From Calothrix sp. PCC 7716 (GTDB lineage Bacteria > Cyanobacteriota > Cyanobacteriia > Cyanobacteriales > Nostocaceae): a stretch of 64,000 nucleotides of DNA. Below are positions 16,416 through 25,899 of the stretch, in pieces. The stretch is from positions 8,498,580-8,562,579 of the forward strand of contig NZ_AP025018.1 in assembly GCF_019977735.1 (NCBI RefSeq), given 5' to 3'. Each line of letters opens with the position of its first letter. The first letter of the stretch is position 1. The notes under the pieces are model-generated. The model had not been told where the DNA came from. It was given only the letters and a program-made list of their open reading frames with translations, and made no database searches. Made by a program: the position numbers and the translations under genes.

Positions 16416-17960
16416 ATGAAAAGTTCCTCAACCGACATCATTATTATTGGTGCAGGCATTGCTGGACTGGCAGCAGGTTGCTATGCCCAAATGAATGGTT
16501 ATCGTACCCAAATTTTTGAGATGCACAACTTGCCTGGTGGTTTATGTACCGCATGGAAGCGCAAAGGTTATGTATTTGATGGCTGTATTCACTATCTATT
16601 TGGCTCTGGAAAAAACCAGCCGTTTTATGAAATGTGGGAGGAACTAGGTGCAGTTCAGGGTCGGCAGTTTGTCCATCACGATGAGTTTATGCGAATTGTG
16701 GCGCCGGATGGCAAAACTCTAATTGTCTATAGTGATCCCGACCGACTCGAACGGCATATGTTAAGTTTCTCACCGAGTGACAAAAGGCTGATAAAGGAGT
16801 TTTGTGCGGGTATCTGGGATTTTACCGACTTTGATATGTCCTTACTCCAGCAAAAGCCAAAAGTTTTGATGAATTCTGTTGACTGGGTTCGTTTGAGTTG
16901 GAAAATGCTACCGTTTATTGGATTACTCAATAAATGGGGAAAAATCTCGGCATCTGAATTTGGCAACCACTTCCAAGACCCCTTTTTGCGTCGTGCAGTC
17001 CCACAAATGTTTGCTTGGAAAGACATTCCGATGATGGTCGGTATGTCGCTGTTAGCGTATACATTTAACAAAAACGCTGGGTTTCCAGTAGGCGCCTCAC
17101 TAGAATTTGCGCGCGCTATTGAAAAGCGCTATTTAGATAATGGTGGTGAAATTCATTATTGTTCCCAAGTTGAGCGCGTTCTTGTGGAAAACGACCAGGC
17201 TGTGGGAGTGCGGTTGTATAGCAATGAAGAATATTATGCTGACCGTATCATTTCTGCTTGTGACGGGCGCGGTACTATTTTTGACTTGCTAGGAGGTAAG
17301 TATCTCAATCGCCAAATAAAAAAACTCTATGATGGTCATCTACCGTTACACTCACAACTTCAGGTTTCTCTTGGCTTAAATCGCGATTTATCTTCTAAAC
17401 CTCACTGGGTTACTTACTTGTTAGAGCAACCAATAGTCATTGCTGGCGAGGAACGTTACGAAATTGGTGTCAAGCACTATTGCTTCGATCCTTCCCTAGC
17501 TCCTGCAGGTAAATCAGTAGTTATCGTGATGCTGAATACACCCTACGATTACTGGCAGCGCATTTATGGACGGTCTATATATGATGCTGAACAAATACAA
17601 GAATCGCATATTCTCATCGATCAATTGGAAAAATTTTACCCTGGTATTAAGGCTGACATTGAATTTATCGATGTGGCTACTCCCCTTAGTTATGAACGCT
17701 ACACTGGTAATTGGCAAGGTTCAAACTGTGGCTGGTTGTTAACAAAAGAGACAATGTTTCAGATGGTTGCTGGTATAGACAAGACGCTGCCAGGTTTGGA
17801 TAATTTTTATATGATTGGGCAATGGGTTGAGCCTGGTGGTAGTGTGCCAGTAGTTGCAATGTCGGGACGTAATATAATTCAGCAAATTTGCCATGAGGAC
17901 AAAAAGGTATTTATAACTACAACTCTTAATTCTAAAATTCTGAAGTCAAAAGCAATATAG
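16416..17960 (+). CDS. FAD-dependent phytoene-desaturase-like oxidoreductase (CrtI/CrtISO type)
   Basis: 514 residues. The N terminus has the FAD-binding dinucleotide motif IIIGAGIAGLAAGCYAQMNG and the flavin-linked amine oxidase extension GGLCTAWKRKGYVFDGCIHY. The C terminus carries GLDNFYMIGQWVEPGGSVPV, the usual closing FAD motif. Relatives include carotenoid desaturases and isomerases, but also retinol-saturase-like enzymes; a substrate is not readable. It is cotranscribed with DUF2949 from box D, so it is probably a stress-induced enzyme and not part of housekeeping carotenoid synthesis. Confidence 0.82.
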   Translation: MKSSSTDIIIIGAGIAGLAAGCYAQMNGYRTQIFEMHNLPGGLCTAWKRKGYVFDGCIHYLFGSGKNQPFYEMWEELGAVQGRQFVHHDEFMRIVAPDGKTLIVYSDPDRLERHMLSFSPSDKRLIKEFCAGIWDFTDFDMSLLQQKPKVLMNSVDWVRLSWKMLPFIGLLNKWGKISASEFGNHFQDPFLRRAVPQMFAWKDIPMMVGMSLLAYTFNKNAGFPVGASLEFARAIEKRYLDNGGEIHYCSQVERVLVENDQAVGVRLYSNEEYYADRIISACDGRGTIFDLLGGKYLNRQIKKLYDGHLPLHSQLQVSLGLNRDLSSKPHWVTYLLEQPIVIAGEERYEIGVKHYCFDPSLAPAGKSVVIVMLNTPYDYWQRIYGRSIYDAEQIQESHILIDQLEKFYPGIKADIEFIDVATPLSYERYTGNWQGSNCGWLLTKETMFQMVAGIDKTLPGLDNFYMIGQWVEPGGSVPVVAMSGRNIIQQICHEDKKVFITTTLNSKILKSKAI

Positions 17961-18131
17961 CAATTGTTAAGTTTTGTCAATTGTTTTACTTACTGATTAT
18001 AATATTATAAATTGTAAATTTTGTCAATCGGAAATAACACTTTTATTAGAAAATGAGTCAAAATAATAGTATATAAAAAATAGGCATATCCTCAGAAACT
18101 TCACGCTACCTTTTGAGGAAGGAAGGTAAGT

Positions 18132-18743
18132 ATGAATAATAAAATTTCTTGGAAAACACCGTTCGTACCTATACAAGTTTTTCTCACTACAGCGACACTA
18201 ATAGCAGCCTTTGCTAGCCCCGCCTTTGCCGCACCAAAAGTTGAAATTGTCGGCGCCGGCTACGGTGGCAGTGGTTGTCCTGGAGGTTCCGCGAATGTTA
18301 CCGTTAGCCCAGATGGTCAAGAGCTAACTATTCTATTCGATAAGTTTATGGCTCTTGGAAATAATTCTAGAGAAAGCCGCAAAAGCTGTAACTTGACTAT
18401 TCCAATCAAAGTACCTCAAGGCTATCAAATTTCTCTTTATGATGCTGATTATCGAGGCTATGTTGCTCCTAAAACCATTGGGCAACTAAGAGCAGAGTAT
18501 TTCTTCGCTGGTGGACGTGGGCCTGTTTTTTCGAGAAAATTTAATGGCGAAACGCAGTACAACGTTCGAGACAGTTTAGCAACGGTTGCTGATGTCTGGT
18601 CGCGCTGTGGCGACAGTTTGAACATGCGAGTAAATGCTGCGATGTCGGCTACTGGTCAAGGTATGGCTACTGTTGACTCCTTCGATCTCGCACACCGAGG
18701 TTTGATTTATCATATCAAATATCGTACCTGCCCTAGTAATTAG
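18132..18743 (+). CDS. Secreted DUF4360-family protein
   Basis: 203 residues with a signal peptide (VFLTTATLIAAFASPAFAAP). The mature part shows the DUF4360 pattern: a GYGGSGCPGGSANVTVSPDG segment, further cysteines in RKSCNL, WSRCGD and YRTCP that probably form disulfides, and a TLIFDKF-type strand. Families of this type occur in fungi and bacteria; function unknown. A long AGGAAGGAAGG purine tract precedes the ATG. It stands between the CrtI-like gene (171 bases away) and the convergent exporter. Confidence 0.85.
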   Translation: MNNKISWKTPFVPIQVFLTTATLIAAFASPAFAAPKVEIVGAGYGGSGCPGGSANVTVSPDGQELTILFDKFMALGNNSRESRKSCNLTIPIKVPQGYQISLYDADYRGYVAPKTIGQLRAEYFFAGGRGPVFSRKFNGETQYNVRDSLATVADVWSRCGDSLNMRVNAAMSATGQGMATVDSFDLAHRGLIYHIKYRTCPSN

Positions 18744-18768
18744 TAAAATTCAGATGATTTATAAGTAT

Positions 18769-18805
18769 GTTTACTAACTATTGCTTGATTCAATAGTTAG
18801 TAAAC
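18769..18805. terminator. Bidirectional hairpin, 15-bp perfect stem
   Basis: GTTTACTAACTATTG (18769-18783), a seven-base loop, then CAATAGTTAGTAAAC (18791-18805). It lies between the convergent DUF4360 and HlyD genes and is well placed to stop both transcripts, although no long U run follows. Confidence 0.7.
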
Positions 18806-18829
18806 GGCTAAAAATGATGAATTTCAGAA

Positions 18830-20242
18830 TTATCGAAGTTTAATTTCACTACCATCATGAATCTGCTCGCTAGGATGCAGAATAACTACTTCTCCTTCTT
18901 TCAATCCTCGACGAATTTCTGCTTCAAAATCGCTGCGTTGTCCAACTTGAAGAAAGCGCCGAACTGCTTTACCATCTTGAACTACAAACGTACACCATGA
19001 TTGACCACAGCGAAACAGCGAACTTAATGGCGCCTTTAATACACTTTTCCCATCCCAAATTATAATTTTTACATCAACACGGTAAGCATCACCAAGAGAC
19101 TTAGCTGTATCAACAAAATCACCAATTACGTTGACACGCTGTTCTTCCACCCCCAAGGCAGAAACTTTGGTAAATGCAGAAGGTTCTATCCGTCTAACTT
19201 TTGCTTTAATTGCTTGAATATCTGCTCCTTGGTCAATTAATATAGTGTCTCCGATTTGAATTTTGGTTGCATCACTCGAAAGTACATCAATAACTAGCTC
19301 TAGTTGCGAGATATTACCTACTTCGAGTAAGGGTGTACCTGATGTAACGAACTGGGCACTTTCTTTTTGCACTCGCAGTACTTGGCCACTTACAGGTGAG
19401 TAAATATTAGTACGTGCGGCTTCATCTCTCAACTTTGAAAGTTCTGCTTCAACGCTGGCGATACGAGCATCATAGACTTTAAGTAAATAATCAGGGTCTT
19501 TTTGCTCTTGTTTTAAAACTAAAAGCGTCGCACGTGCAACTTCAACCTCATTGGCAGATGCTTTTGCTGCAAGCTTTACAGTTTCTAGTTCTTTAGCTTT
19601 AGTTATTTGATTAAGTTCTGCAACTTCCCTATCTTGACGGGGAATAGCACCAGATGTCTGTAACTGCTGGGCACGCTGAGTATCTCGTTGCGCTTGTTTC
19701 AATGCAGCTTGTGCTTGTACAACTCTTGCCTCTGCTTGTTGCTGTGTTGCAAGTGCTGCTTGGATACGTTTTTGTGCTTGTTCGAGGTTGGCTGGCTTTG
19801 GGCGTTGCGTTGCTACTCCTTGACGTTGCGCGCGCCATTCTGCCAATCTTCCTAAAGCTTCTTTCACTTCGGAAGTCAGAGGAAGTGGGTCGATACGTGC
19901 GACTACTACTCCTTGTTCAACTTTATCGCCTTCATCCAATTCTATTCGTGCGAGACGACCATCGACAGGCGCCGAAATTGTATAACGATTACGCACTCGT
20001 GTTTTACCTTCAGCATTGACGTTAACCTGCAATTCACCGCGACTAAGGCGCCTGGTATCTACAGAAATAGGAGCAGGGCGGAAAGCTTGTACAATTAAGA
20101 TAACACTAGCAGCAGCAATAACAAAATAAATAAACAGTTTTGGCGATATTTTAGGTAAACGTTTCCTTAGTCGTTTGGTTTCCGAAATTGGTTCATTCTC
20201 GTTCGGTTGTTCTTTTAACCACCTGGAAGGTAAAAGTTTCAT
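18830..20242 (-). CDS. HlyD-family periplasmic adaptor (membrane fusion protein)
   Basis: 470 residues: one N-terminal membrane helix (FIYFVIAAASVILIVQAF), a beta-barrel and lipoyl half (YTISAPVDGRLARIELDEGDKVEQG), a long coiled-coil hairpin (about residues 130-270, rich in Ala, Gln, Glu and Lys), and the second half (TNIYSPVSGQVLRVQKES). The C-terminal barrel (VLKAPLSSLFRCGQSWCTFVVQDG) completes the fold. It would link an inner-membrane ABC permease to the outer envelope. The FtsX-type permease lies directly upstream but the adaptor has its own promoter, box E, in the 94-base gap. Confidence 0.88.
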   Translation of the reverse strand: MKLLPSRWLKEQPNENEPISETKRLRKRLPKISPKLFIYFVIAAASVILIVQAFRPAPISVDTRRLSRGELQVNVNAEGKTRVRNRYTISAPVDGRLARIELDEGDKVEQGVVVARIDPLPLTSEVKEALGRLAEWRAQRQGVATQRPKPANLEQAQKRIQAALATQQQAEARVVQAQAALKQAQRDTQRAQQLQTSGAIPRQDREVAELNQITKAKELETVKLAAKASANEVEVARATLLVLKQEQKDPDYLLKVYDARIASVEAELSKLRDEAARTNIYSPVSGQVLRVQKESAQFVTSGTPLLEVGNISQLELVIDVLSSDATKIQIGDTILIDQGADIQAIKAKVRRIEPSAFTKVSALGVEEQRVNVIGDFVDTAKSLGDAYRVDVKIIIWDGKSVLKAPLSSLFRCGQSWCTFVVQDGKAVRRFLQVGQRSDFEAEIRRGLKEGEVVILHPSEQIHDGSEIKLR

Positions 20243-20299
20243 GTTAAGTTGTTTGTATATAAATTTACCTAGATGCTTAAATTTTGGCTATATATATTA

Positions 20300-20332
20300 A
20301 GATTAAGCAGTAAAATTGAGGAAGTTGTGAGG
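20300..20332 (-). promoter_or_regulatory. Box E: direct repeat plus -10, before hlyD-like gene
   Basis: On the minus strand CCTCACAACTTCCTCAAT (20332-20315), nine bases, then TAATCT (20305-20300). It starts five bases beyond the stop of the permease gene and would drive the adaptor separately. Confidence 0.75.
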
Positions 20333-20336
20333 ATGT

Positions 20337-22703
20337 TTATTCTCTCATTTTTAACACAGCAATTAAATCTAGGTTTTTCAAATGGCGCCGGACTATTAAC
20401 CCAGAGATAATTGCAGCAATTGTTACCACCACAAATGCGAAAGCATAAGTTGCTTTAGTTACAACCAAGGGGATACGGTAAAGTTCTGAGTTGTAAGTTA
20501 GAGACATCAACGCACAAAAACCAAACCCAATTGCAAATCCCAAAGGTATTGCTAAAAGCGTTAAAATAGCTTGTTCGCCTAAAAGAATTACAGAAATTTC
20601 TGTCTTGGTAAAACCGATAACACGCAAAGTTGCCAATTCTCGACTACGTTCTGATAAAGCGATACGCGCGGCGTTGTAAACTACCCCAAAGGCAATTACG
20701 CAAGCAAAGACAACTAATACAGTTGTAAAAACACCAAGAGTACCTGCAATTGTTTCTTGAAAGCGCTTTATTGCCATTTCCCGCACGGTAACACCAGCTA
20801 CCCCTGGTGTTCGTTTTAACACTTTATACAATCTATCAATTTGTAATGAGTCTGCTGCTAGATATGCTCCCGACACAGTTCTGCCTTCGCGCATCAATCG
20901 ATTTAATGCTTGTATATCCATGTATGCAGCGACACCAATTAATTCATCTACTAAACCAGCTACAGCGACTTTACGTGTAGGTCTTTCTGCTTCTAGTACT
21001 TCCACCGTTAAAGTATCACCAGGTTTAACACCTAAGATTTCTGCTAGTTTTGTTGTTAGTAGCACCCCATTGGATGGTAAATTCACAGGACGCAAATTTT
21101 TGTTTAACAGGCGCCTTAGTTCTGCATTTGGCTCTAAACCTGTCAGTGCAATTCGGTAGTCACGGTGTTCAAAACGTAATTTAGCTGGTACAGCGCGAAA
21201 TGTTTCGGTACGCAATACACCAGGTAGATGGGCAACTTCATACCGCACGCGCGAGGGTCGTGGTTCGTTGAACACAATCATCACGTCTTCGCGCTGAACG
21301 TTGCGAAATTGCACATCAATTATGTGTTGCATCGCATCGCTAAAATAACTACCAACAACTAATATCGCCACTGCAAGCGCTATTCCAATGATAGATAAAA
21401 ATGCTTGTACTGGCTTGCGTTCGAGGTTTCGCAGAATCATTCGACTTACAGGAGAAAGTAAAGATTCAAACCCCAGACGTTCGATAATTGTAGGATGAAA
21501 ATGTGCAGGTGGTTCGGGACGCATTGCTTCTGCTGGTGGTAGCGAAACTGCTTTTTTCACTGCCATAAAACCGCCAATCACTGCAGCACCACCACTAATT
21601 AAAATAGAGAGCATCACTAAACCAATTCCAGCTTCGTAGCGCAGTAAAGGAAACGAGAAAAACCTAGTGTAGTTTTGAGTAACAGCAGCACCAAACCAGA
21701 GTCCAAGGGCTGTACCGAATGCGGCGCCTGCCAATACAATAGCTAAAACAAACTTTAAATAATGTAAGCCAATATCTATATTACTGTACCCGAAAGCTTT
21801 GAGGACTGCTATTTGGTCGCGTTGGGTGGCGATAAGCCGAGAGAGCAAGATATGTAAGAGAAACGCAGCAATTCCAAGAAATATAGATGGTACTATTGTT
21901 GCAGTTCCTTGAAGTTGGCTAATTTCTTCCGAGAGAAAACGGTTAGAAAGTTGGTAAGAACGACCATAGGCGCCAAAACCACCATAATTTTCTAAAAGTT
22001 TATCTAGGCGAAATATTACATCAGCTTCAACAGCACCTCGCATACACGAAAGCGTCACATCATTAAATGCACCATCCATATTAAAAGCAGTACCTAAAGC
22101 TTCGCGTCCCATCCAAAAAACACCAAAACGTTCATTATCAGGGAAAACATCACCCGTTCCTTGAATAGCATAAACATACTCTGGTGAGAGCGCTATCCCC
22201 ACAATTCGCAGCTTTTGCCAACGTCCATTAATAATGGCGCCGACAGAATCACCTAAATCTAGTTTATGTACTTTAGCAAAGCTTTCACTAATTAATACTT
22301 CATCATCTTTATTTGGTTGAATATAACGCCCCCGCCGAATAAAAATATCATTAAGCATTGGCATCTGTAGCCGTGGTATAGATATTAACCGTCCAGTTGC
22401 AGGTTCACTCCGTCCAGGAATATCGAGACTTACATCCGCTACTACTCGTGTTTGTACCTGCGCGACTCCAGGGATATCTTGAATTTGTATTGCTAAAGAT
22501 TCTGGCGCGCGTTTAAGTTGGGCGAAAACCTGGGCAAAGCGGTACTGTTCGTAATAACTAGCTTGGGAAAGTTTTAATGAGTCATAAGCACTCAGCATTG
22601 AGACAAAACTGGCAATACCACAAGCGACAACTAGCGCTATGGCAATAATTTGACCTCGCTGATGCATTAAGTCACGGGTAAGCTTTATATCGAGCGGTTT
22701 CAT
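20337..22703 (-). CDS. ABC transporter permease with two FtsX domains
   Basis: 788 residues. A first membrane helix ([19 protein letters not shown]) is followed by a large periplasmic domain, a three-helix FtsX domain (about residues 270-390), a second helix near residue 440 with another periplasmic domain, and a final FtsX domain (about residues 665-780, [19 protein letters not shown]). This is the arrangement of MacB/LolCE-like or DUF214 permeases that export lipids, peptides or drugs by mechanotransmission. The partner ATPase is probably the gene at 24389-25153. It begins 15 bases after the small peptidoglycan-binding gene. Confidence 0.88.
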   Translation of the reverse strand: MKPLDIKLTRDLMHQRGQIIAIALVVACGIASFVSMLSAYDSLKLSQASYYEQYRFAQVFAQLKRAPESLAIQIQDIPGVAQVQTRVVADVSLDIPGRSEPATGRLISIPRLQMPMLNDIFIRRGRYIQPNKDDEVLISESFAKVHKLDLGDSVGAIINGRWQKLRIVGIALSPEYVYAIQGTGDVFPDNERFGVFWMGREALGTAFNMDGAFNDVTLSCMRGAVEADVIFRLDKLLENYGGFGAYGRSYQLSNRFLSEEISQLQGTATIVPSIFLGIAAFLLHILLSRLIATQRDQIAVLKAFGYSNIDIGLHYLKFVLAIVLAGAAFGTALGLWFGAAVTQNYTRFFSFPLLRYEAGIGLVMLSILISGGAAVIGGFMAVKKAVSLPPAEAMRPEPPAHFHPTIIERLGFESLLSPVSRMILRNLERKPVQAFLSIIGIALAVAILVVGSYFSDAMQHIIDVQFRNVQREDVMIVFNEPRPSRVRYEVAHLPGVLRTETFRAVPAKLRFEHRDYRIALTGLEPNAELRRLLNKNLRPVNLPSNGVLLTTKLAEILGVKPGDTLTVEVLEAERPTRKVAVAGLVDELIGVAAYMDIQALNRLMREGRTVSGAYLAADSLQIDRLYKVLKRTPGVAGVTVREMAIKRFQETIAGTLGVFTTVLVVFACVIAFGVVYNAARIALSERSRELATLRVIGFTKTEISVILLGEQAILTLLAIPLGFAIGFGFCALMSLTYNSELYRIPLVVTKATYAFAFVVVTIAAIISGLIVRRHLKNLDLIAVLKMRE

Positions 22704-22718
22704 GTCATAAAACCAAAA

Positions 22719-22976
22719 CTAAGGATTTATAAGCCTGTCACCTAACTTAGCCCAAGTTTTGGCGCCGACTATTCCATCTGTCACCAAGGCAAAAGTAGTT
22801 TGGTATCTTTTTACTGCTTGCTCTGTTTTTGAACCAAACTTTCCGTCAACTCCACCTGTGCGATAGCTTTGAGATTCCAACAGTTCCTGTAAAAGTGTTA
22901 CAGCTCCACCTTCGGCGCCAATACGTAAAGTTGGTAATTCAGCTGATTTGGTTGCACCTTGTGTTTCAACTGGCAT
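22719..22976 (-). CDS. Small peptidoglycan-binding-domain protein
   Basis: 85 residues consisting of a single PG_binding_1 domain: LRIGAEGGAVTLLQELLES, then GGVDGKFGSKTEQAVKRYQ and TDGIVGAKTWAKLG. No signal peptide or membrane helix is visible, so how it reaches the wall is unclear unless it acts in the cytoplasm. An AGGA site lies nine bases before the ATG. It is the first gene of a transcript with the FtsX permease (15-base gap). A broken copy of the same domain lies at 14739-14819. Confidence 0.85.
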   Translation of the reverse strand: MPVETQGATKSAELPTLRIGAEGGAVTLLQELLESQSYRTGGVDGKFGSKTEQAVKRYQTTFALVTDGIVGAKTWAKLGDRLINP

Positions 22977-23473
22977 AATTTATTTCCTGTGATTATTAAT
23001 TTTGGCAGTATATATATTTACCATAGAGACTTAGAGTACACAGAGTGAAGTGTAACGGATAGTTAATTTTAGATAATAAATTTTTGTTTTTAACGAATTA
23101 CAAGCACCGTTACATCCGTTGCAAGCTAACCTCCCAAAATTAATGATATAGACGACTAGCAAAATTTACCTGCGGTACACTCCGTGAATGCGTCTCTACA
23201 TTATAGAATGTGTATCTTGAAGTTTACAGAAAGTAATTTTTAGTTGTATTAAGTTTGATTTCCTCACAAATTCCTCAAATTTGTTCCGTAATCTCAAAAT
23301 ATACTTAGCTAACGCAGCGCGTATTTGATTAAGGGGCTTTCAAAAAGATTTTGGAGATTTTTTGTATATGGAAGTCCCTAATAGGCGAGTCATAAAGCTA
23401 ACAACGAAGGCTGCATCAGTGGCATCTATTAATTTGTTTGAATTGCACACTATGGAAATATGAGAGAAGCAAT
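22977..23473. other. Intergenic region before the bactofilin-like gene
   Basis: No gene seen. It holds a copy of the TACATCCGTTGCAAG dispersed repeat (23111-23125), a GCGTCTCTAC fragment (about 23191), and box F. The leader from box F to the start codon is about 180 bases. Confidence 0.5.
23262..23294 (+). promoter_or_regulatory. Box F: direct repeat plus -10, before bactofilin-like gene
   Basis: CCTCACAAATTCCTCAAA (23262-23279), nine bases, then TAATCT (23289-23294). Same -10 as boxes D and E. Confidence 0.75.
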
Positions 23474-24358
23474 ATGAAAGGTATCAAAAGAAACTCATTG
23501 ATTCTGGTATTGGTATCGGTCTTAAGTGTAATTGTTTTTTCTTTAACAGCTCTAGCGCAAACTGAGATTAATATCAACAAGAATAATATTATTCGGATTG
23601 GCGGTGATGTGACAATTGCTCCTAAGCAAAAGGTTGAAAATGCCCACGCGATAGGTGGTGATGTGACAATTGGTGAAGGCGCAAGAGTTACCCAGACAGC
23701 AATTGCAGTTGATGGTGATGTAATTTTAGAAAAAGGCGCCCGTGTGGATGGCGATGTCTATGCTGTAGGTGGAGAAATTATTGCAGCGACCGGGGCTACG
23801 ATTGGTGGTGCTTCTGGTACAGCTTTAGACAGTGGCAGATGGGGAACATACGGTTACCGAAGGAGGGGAATTGGTAACTTTTTCCGTTATCTTTTCCATA
23901 CTGGATTTCACATTCTCAACGTCGCTGTAGTTACGATTATTGGTGTTATACTTCTACTTTGGCGCCCAAATTTTTTGCTTAACCTAGCAGCAAATGTTAG
24001 AGAATACCCGCTTCAATGTGGATTATGGGGTTTAGGCGGTTTGTTTGCGGTTATTTTGCTAATTATCTTCCTAGCAGTTAGTTTAGTTGGAATCCCGTTG
24101 TTACCCTTAGTTGGTTTGGCTGTCACTGTTGCATTCGTACTAGGAAATATGGGAATTGCTCTTTGGGTTGGGCAAAGAATTTTAACTAGGAGGGAACGAA
24201 CAACTATGCAAGAATTTCTGATTGGGATGCTAATTTTGGGTTTAATCGGTTTGATTCCCGTATTAGGAGGACTTATGTCGTCAGTAGTAAATATTTTTGG
24301 TAGTGGTGCATTAATTACGTGGTTGCTCAGTAAAAGACGAACAAGGTCTGTTATATAG
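23474..24358 (+). CDS. Polymer-forming (bactofilin-like) membrane protein
   Basis: 294 residues from the MKGIKRNS start, which has a GAGAGAAG site; the longer frame adds 12 residues. A signal or first membrane segment (LVLVSVLSVIVFSLTALAQ) precedes a short right-handed beta-helix repeat (IGGDVTI; AIGGDVTIGEGARV; AVDGDVILEKGARV; DGDVYAVGGE) of the bactofilin/polymer-forming type, then at least four membrane helices. Such proteins probably sense or scaffold at the envelope. Expression is probably from box F. The 3' end converges on the ABC ATPase gene. Confidence 0.8.
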   Translation: MKGIKRNSLILVLVSVLSVIVFSLTALAQTEININKNNIIRIGGDVTIAPKQKVENAHAIGGDVTIGEGARVTQTAIAVDGDVILEKGARVDGDVYAVGGEIIAATGATIGGASGTALDSGRWGTYGYRRRGIGNFFRYLFHTGFHILNVAVVTIIGVILLLWRPNFLLNLAANVREYPLQCGLWGLGGLFAVILLIIFLAVSLVGIPLLPLVGLAVTVAFVLGNMGIALWVGQRILTRRERTTMQEFLIGMLILGLIGLIPVLGGLMSSVVNIFGSGALITWLLSKRRTRSVI

Positions 24359-24388
24359 ATTGTATAGATGTTGTATAGATATTCAAAG

Positions 24389-25153
24389 TTACCATTCCAA
24401 CTGAGTCGGAGATAATTTTTCTTTATTCAGTTTTACGTTTGTAATCTGTCCACTTCGCATTGTAATTACCCTATCAGCCATTGCTGCAATACCAGCATTG
24501 TGGGTAATAACTACCGTTGTCGTCCCTAGTTCACGGTTTACTTGTTCCAAAGCTTCCAATACCAGTTTACCTGTTTGATAATCCAAGGCGCCTGTAGGTT
24601 CATCACATAATAACACTTCAGGACGCTTGGCAATCGCGCGGGCAATAGCGACTCGTTGTTGCTCACCTCCTGACATTTGTGCTGGAAAGTGATTGAGACG
24701 TTCTTTTAGCCCGACTAAGTTTAACGCATCTTCAGGACGTAAAGGATGGCGAGCAATTTCTGTCACAAGTGCCACATTTTCTTTAGCTGTTAAACTGGGA
24801 ATTAGGTTATAAAACTGAAAAATAAAACCAACACAATTGCGACGAAAACGAGTTAGTTCTGCATCACTCGCATTTTGCAAGTTATGTCCTCTGAAAAAGA
24901 CTTCACCACTAGTTGGTACATCTAAACCACCAAGTATGTTTAATAAGGTTGATTTTCCACTACCACTAGCTCCTAGTAATACTACTAACTCGCCTTCGTA
25001 AAGTTCGAGGTCTATTCCTAATAATGCATGAACTTCCACCTCACCCATGCGATAAACCTTAGTAATATTTTTGACATTAAATATGCCTAATAATGGCATA
25101 GTTGATTCACTGTAAATGACTGAGTGTTTCTCTGGTAGATTGTCCATAACCAT
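24389..25153 (-). CDS. ABC transporter ATP-binding protein (LolD/MacB type)
   Basis: About 254 residues from an ATG at 25153; the longer frame would overlap the preceding gene by 62 bases. Walker A is GASGSGKST, the Q loop is FIFQFYNL, the signature is MSGGEQQR, Walker B is [12 protein letters not shown] and the switch histidine is in VVITHN. The TGALDYQTG motif after Walker B is typical of the FtsX-permease class. It probably powers the permease encoded at 20337-22703, though it is in a separate transcript with the 79-residue protein just upstream (13-base gap). Confidence 0.9.
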   Translation of the reverse strand: MVMDNLPEKHSVIYSESTMPLLGIFNVKNITKVYRMGEVEVHALLGIDLELYEGELVVLLGASGSGKSTLLNILGGLDVPTSGEVFFRGHNLQNASDAELTRFRRNCVGFIFQFYNLIPSLTAKENVALVTEIARHPLRPEDALNLVGLKERLNHFPAQMSGGEQQRVAIARAIAKRPEVLLCDEPTGALDYQTGKLVLEALEQVNRELGTTTVVITHNAGIAAMADRVITMRSGQITNVKLNKEKLSPTQLEW

Positions 25154-25166
25154 ACCAAATAGCTGA

Positions 25167-25406
25167 TCAAAATTGTTTATTCTTACTCTTTGGAGAATAT
25201 ATAATGTTTCCGTAATCTCCAATAGCAATTACTTCATCCTCTTGGCGCCAATTGTTATTTTCTATAACATAGTCAAATTTTTCTTTTAATTCTTCGTCAG
25301 ACAAACGTTCTAAACTTTTCGCCCATGATAGCCCAAAATTAAAGGGAAGCGAAATAGTTGATTCTTGTTGTGTGGTAGTATTTACAAATTTGTAATATTG
25401 TCCCAT
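25167..25406 (-). CDS. Small conserved protein, MGQYYK type
   Basis: 79 residues starting MGQYYKFVN, a start shared by a widespread family of short bacterial and phage proteins. It contains [17 protein letters not shown] and [15 protein letters not shown]. No membrane helix or catalytic motif. It precedes the ABC ATPase gene by 13 bases and is presumably cotranscribed with it. Function unknown. Confidence 0.65.
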   Translation of the reverse strand: MGQYYKFVNTTTQQESTISLPFNFGLSWAKSLERLSDEELKEKFDYVIENNNWRQEDEVIAIGDYGNIIYSPKSKNKQF

Positions 25407-25492
25407 TGCTCGTTACCCAATTTTTGTAAATATTTGTAAACAATTAATTATTTTATAGAGATGCAATATTGTCTAGAGACGCGATATTCTTG

Positions 25493-25516
25493 AGAGACGC
25501 AATTAATTGCGTCTCT
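25493..25516. repeat. Perfect 24-bp palindrome (GAGACGC family)
   Basis: AGAGACGCAATT followed by its reverse complement. Related GAGACGCGATA and GCGTCTCTAC fragments occur at 25477, 23191 and 34880. This is a common dispersed cyanobacterial intergenic repeat. Confidence 0.75.
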
Positions 25517-25588
25517 ACAGTGTTACAAATAACACTATAATATTGTTAGCATTATTTGAAATATTTATCAATTGTTCAATTGCTTCAA

Positions 25589-25762
25589 TTAATAATGTTT
25601 TTTCTCACTTGGCTCACCTTCAAACGGTTGAACTCCTGTTTCAGGGAAATCATCGTCTCTAGGAGCAAAAATTCTAGACACTGCCCCAGAAAGGTAGCCA
25701 ATGATTTTTTGAGGTACTTCTTTTACTGCTTGTAAAATTCCATTTGTATTAGGATTCGCCAT
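25589..25762 (-). CDS. 57-residue protein of unknown function
   Basis: A short open frame from an ATG preceded by AAAGGGG to a TAA. The product begins MANPNTNGILQAVKEV, continues KIIGYLSGAVSRIFAPRDDD and ends in a charged tail. It is small, without cysteine or membrane helix; the central VPQKIIGYLSGAVSRIF stretch could form an amphipathic helix. It is directly downstream of box G (50 bases from its -10) and is the only gene that box can serve, which argues it is real. Function unknown. Confidence 0.7.
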   Translation of the reverse strand: MANPNTNGILQAVKEVPQKIIGYLSGAVSRIFAPRDDDFPETGVQPFEGEPSEKKHY

Positions 25763-25811
25763 ATTTAACCCCTTTGTTCGTGTGAGCTTGATTTAGATTA
25801 CTCCCTTTTTA

Positions 25812-25844
25812 AATTAGAACAAAAACTTGAGGAACTTGTGAAGA
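25812..25844 (-). promoter_or_regulatory. Box G: direct repeat plus -10, before 57-residue protein
   Basis: On the minus strand CTTCACAAGTTCCTCAAG (25844-25827), nine bases, then TAATTT (25817-25812). It lies in the gap after the response regulator gene. Confidence 0.7.
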
Positions 25845-25899
25845 TGCGATTTGTAATTATAATTTAAACTTATTCATATGTTTGTCAAAATTAATTTTA

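Noticed and set aside
18089-18106. CCTCAGAAACTTCACGCT upstream of the DUF4360 gene as an eighth regulon box
   Set aside because: The second repeat does not match and no -10 lies nine bases downstream.
19629-20098. Plus- and minus-strand frames overlapping the HlyD coiled coil
   Set aside because: Shadows of the low-complexity coiled-coil codons; no start signals or recognisable protein.
9412-25785. Identical 14-base CTTTGTTCGTGTGA upstream of both the sigma-like gene (9412) and the 57-residue gene (25772)
   Set aside because: A shared 14-mer between two places in 64 kb is expected by chance, and spacing to the start codons differs.
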